A DNA stretch of 40,878 nucleotides. Origin: Caldovatus aquaticus. Its GTDB lineage: Bacteria; Pseudomonadota; Alphaproteobacteria; Acetobacterales; Acetobacteraceae. The position numbers and the translations under genes were made by a program. Numbering within the stretch: the stretch's first letter is position 1; each line of letters opens with the position of its first letter. Shown here piece by piece: positions 40,683-40,878 of the stretch. Location of the stretch: contig NZ_JAHZUY010000033.1 in assembly GCF_019458025.1 (NCBI RefSeq), forward strand, positions 1 to 40,878, written 5' to 3'. Below the pieces are notes generated by a model. The model worked only from the letters and a program-made list of their open reading frames with translations, had not been told where the DNA came from and did not search any database.

Positions 40683-40878
40683 TCACTGCATCTCTATGGG
40701 GAACCGCCCGCTAGGCTCTGGACTCAATCGCGCCCGGTAGGTGATGGCGGCGGCGAGGAAGTTGCGGGCGGTCCTGTCGTATCGGGTGGCGATGCCGCGG
40801 GAATCCTCGATGCGGCAGAAGGTTCGCGCGATGGCGCTGCGGGGCCTGTAGCGTTCGGCGTCGCGCGGGAAGGCAACC
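40683..40878 (-). CDS. IS5-family transposase, C-terminal fragment
   Basis: The 65 codons before the stop at 40683-40685 read FPRDAERYRPRSAIARTFCRIEDSRG, then IATRYDRTARNFLAAAITYR, which is the C-terminal DDE-domain end of an IS5-family transposase (usually RxxIERxFxRLKDFRRIATRYDKxxxNFLA). Arg/Ala substitutions at normally conserved positions suggest decay. The rest lies beyond the right edge. The terminal residues after about 40715 appear to be flanking sequence read through from the element. Confidence 0.75.
   Translation of the reverse strand, partial: VAFPRDAERYRPRSAIARTFCRIEDSRGIATRYDRTARNFLAAAITYRARLSPEPSGRFPIEMQ
40715..40878 (-). mobile_element. IS5-family insertion sequence, 3' end (partial)
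   Basis: GCTCTGGACTCAATCGCGCC begins at 40715 immediately after CTAG (40711-40714), a target sequence used by the IS427 group of the IS5 family. I therefore place the element end at 40715; its other end is outside the window. It differs from the left element, whose end is GAGTCTGTCTCG. Confidence 0.45.

Overview
The window is very GC-rich chromosomal DNA of an alphaproteobacterium, most likely Acetobacteraceae (Rhodospirillales). I infer this from codon bias, from an SRP RNA-dnaX-ybaB-recR block, a cytochrome c/kdsB/pheA arrangement, a yejABEF transporter, and an EcfG-like sigma factor beside a NepR-like gene. The species cannot be named from sequence alone. Both ends are fragments of IS5-family insertion sequences, which is where an assembly contig would normally break.

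Layout. 1-357: IS5-family end with its transposase N-terminus. 358-3180: a glycan or surface-modification patch of lower GC, with two tandem paralogous sulfotransferases (minus) and a FkbM methyltransferase (plus). 3277-4260: SPW-repeat membrane protein and Hsp20. 4649-9356: orphan peptide-type solute-binding protein, alanine dehydrogenase, a secreted Val/Pro repeat protein and an extradiol-type dioxygenase. 9382-12366: thiC behind a TPP riboswitch, then gshB. 12367-13387: a 1-kb stretch without a convincing gene. 13388-16571: SGNH hydrolase, M17 leucyl aminopeptidase, MarR regulator. 16614-23771: a tightly packed minus-strand operon yejA-yejB-yejE-yejF, a small membrane protein and a GhrA-type reductase. 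23901-27086: HisN-like phosphatase and anchored cytochrome c (minus), with divergent kdsB-pheA (plus). 27112-28364: nudC and a small lipoprotein (minus). 28588-33926: SRP RNA, dnaX, ybaB, recR, an FtsH protease and a tiny KGG stress protein. 33999-37763: broken cytochrome P460 gene, GST, glycerol kinase and a PAP2-like protein with degenerate catalytic motifs. 38239-39853: NepR-like protein and two EcfG/ECF sigma factors. 40683-40878: second IS5-family fragment.

Functional themes. The stress genes (Hsp20, SPW, KGG, sigma/NepR) are the sort usually run by the alphaproteobacterial general stress response. The yej operon imports peptides, and the aminopeptidase and alanine dehydrogenase could use their products. 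Most of the rest is housekeeping. I see no phage, CRISPR array, toxin-antitoxin, biosynthetic or defence island. The items most worth a second look are the sigma/NepR cluster without PhyR, the membrane protein embedded in the yej operon, the PAP2 protein lacking catalytic residues, the P460 pseudogene, the two-sulfotransferase island with an IS inserted exactly at a stop codon, and the empty 1-kb stretch with repeated dyads.
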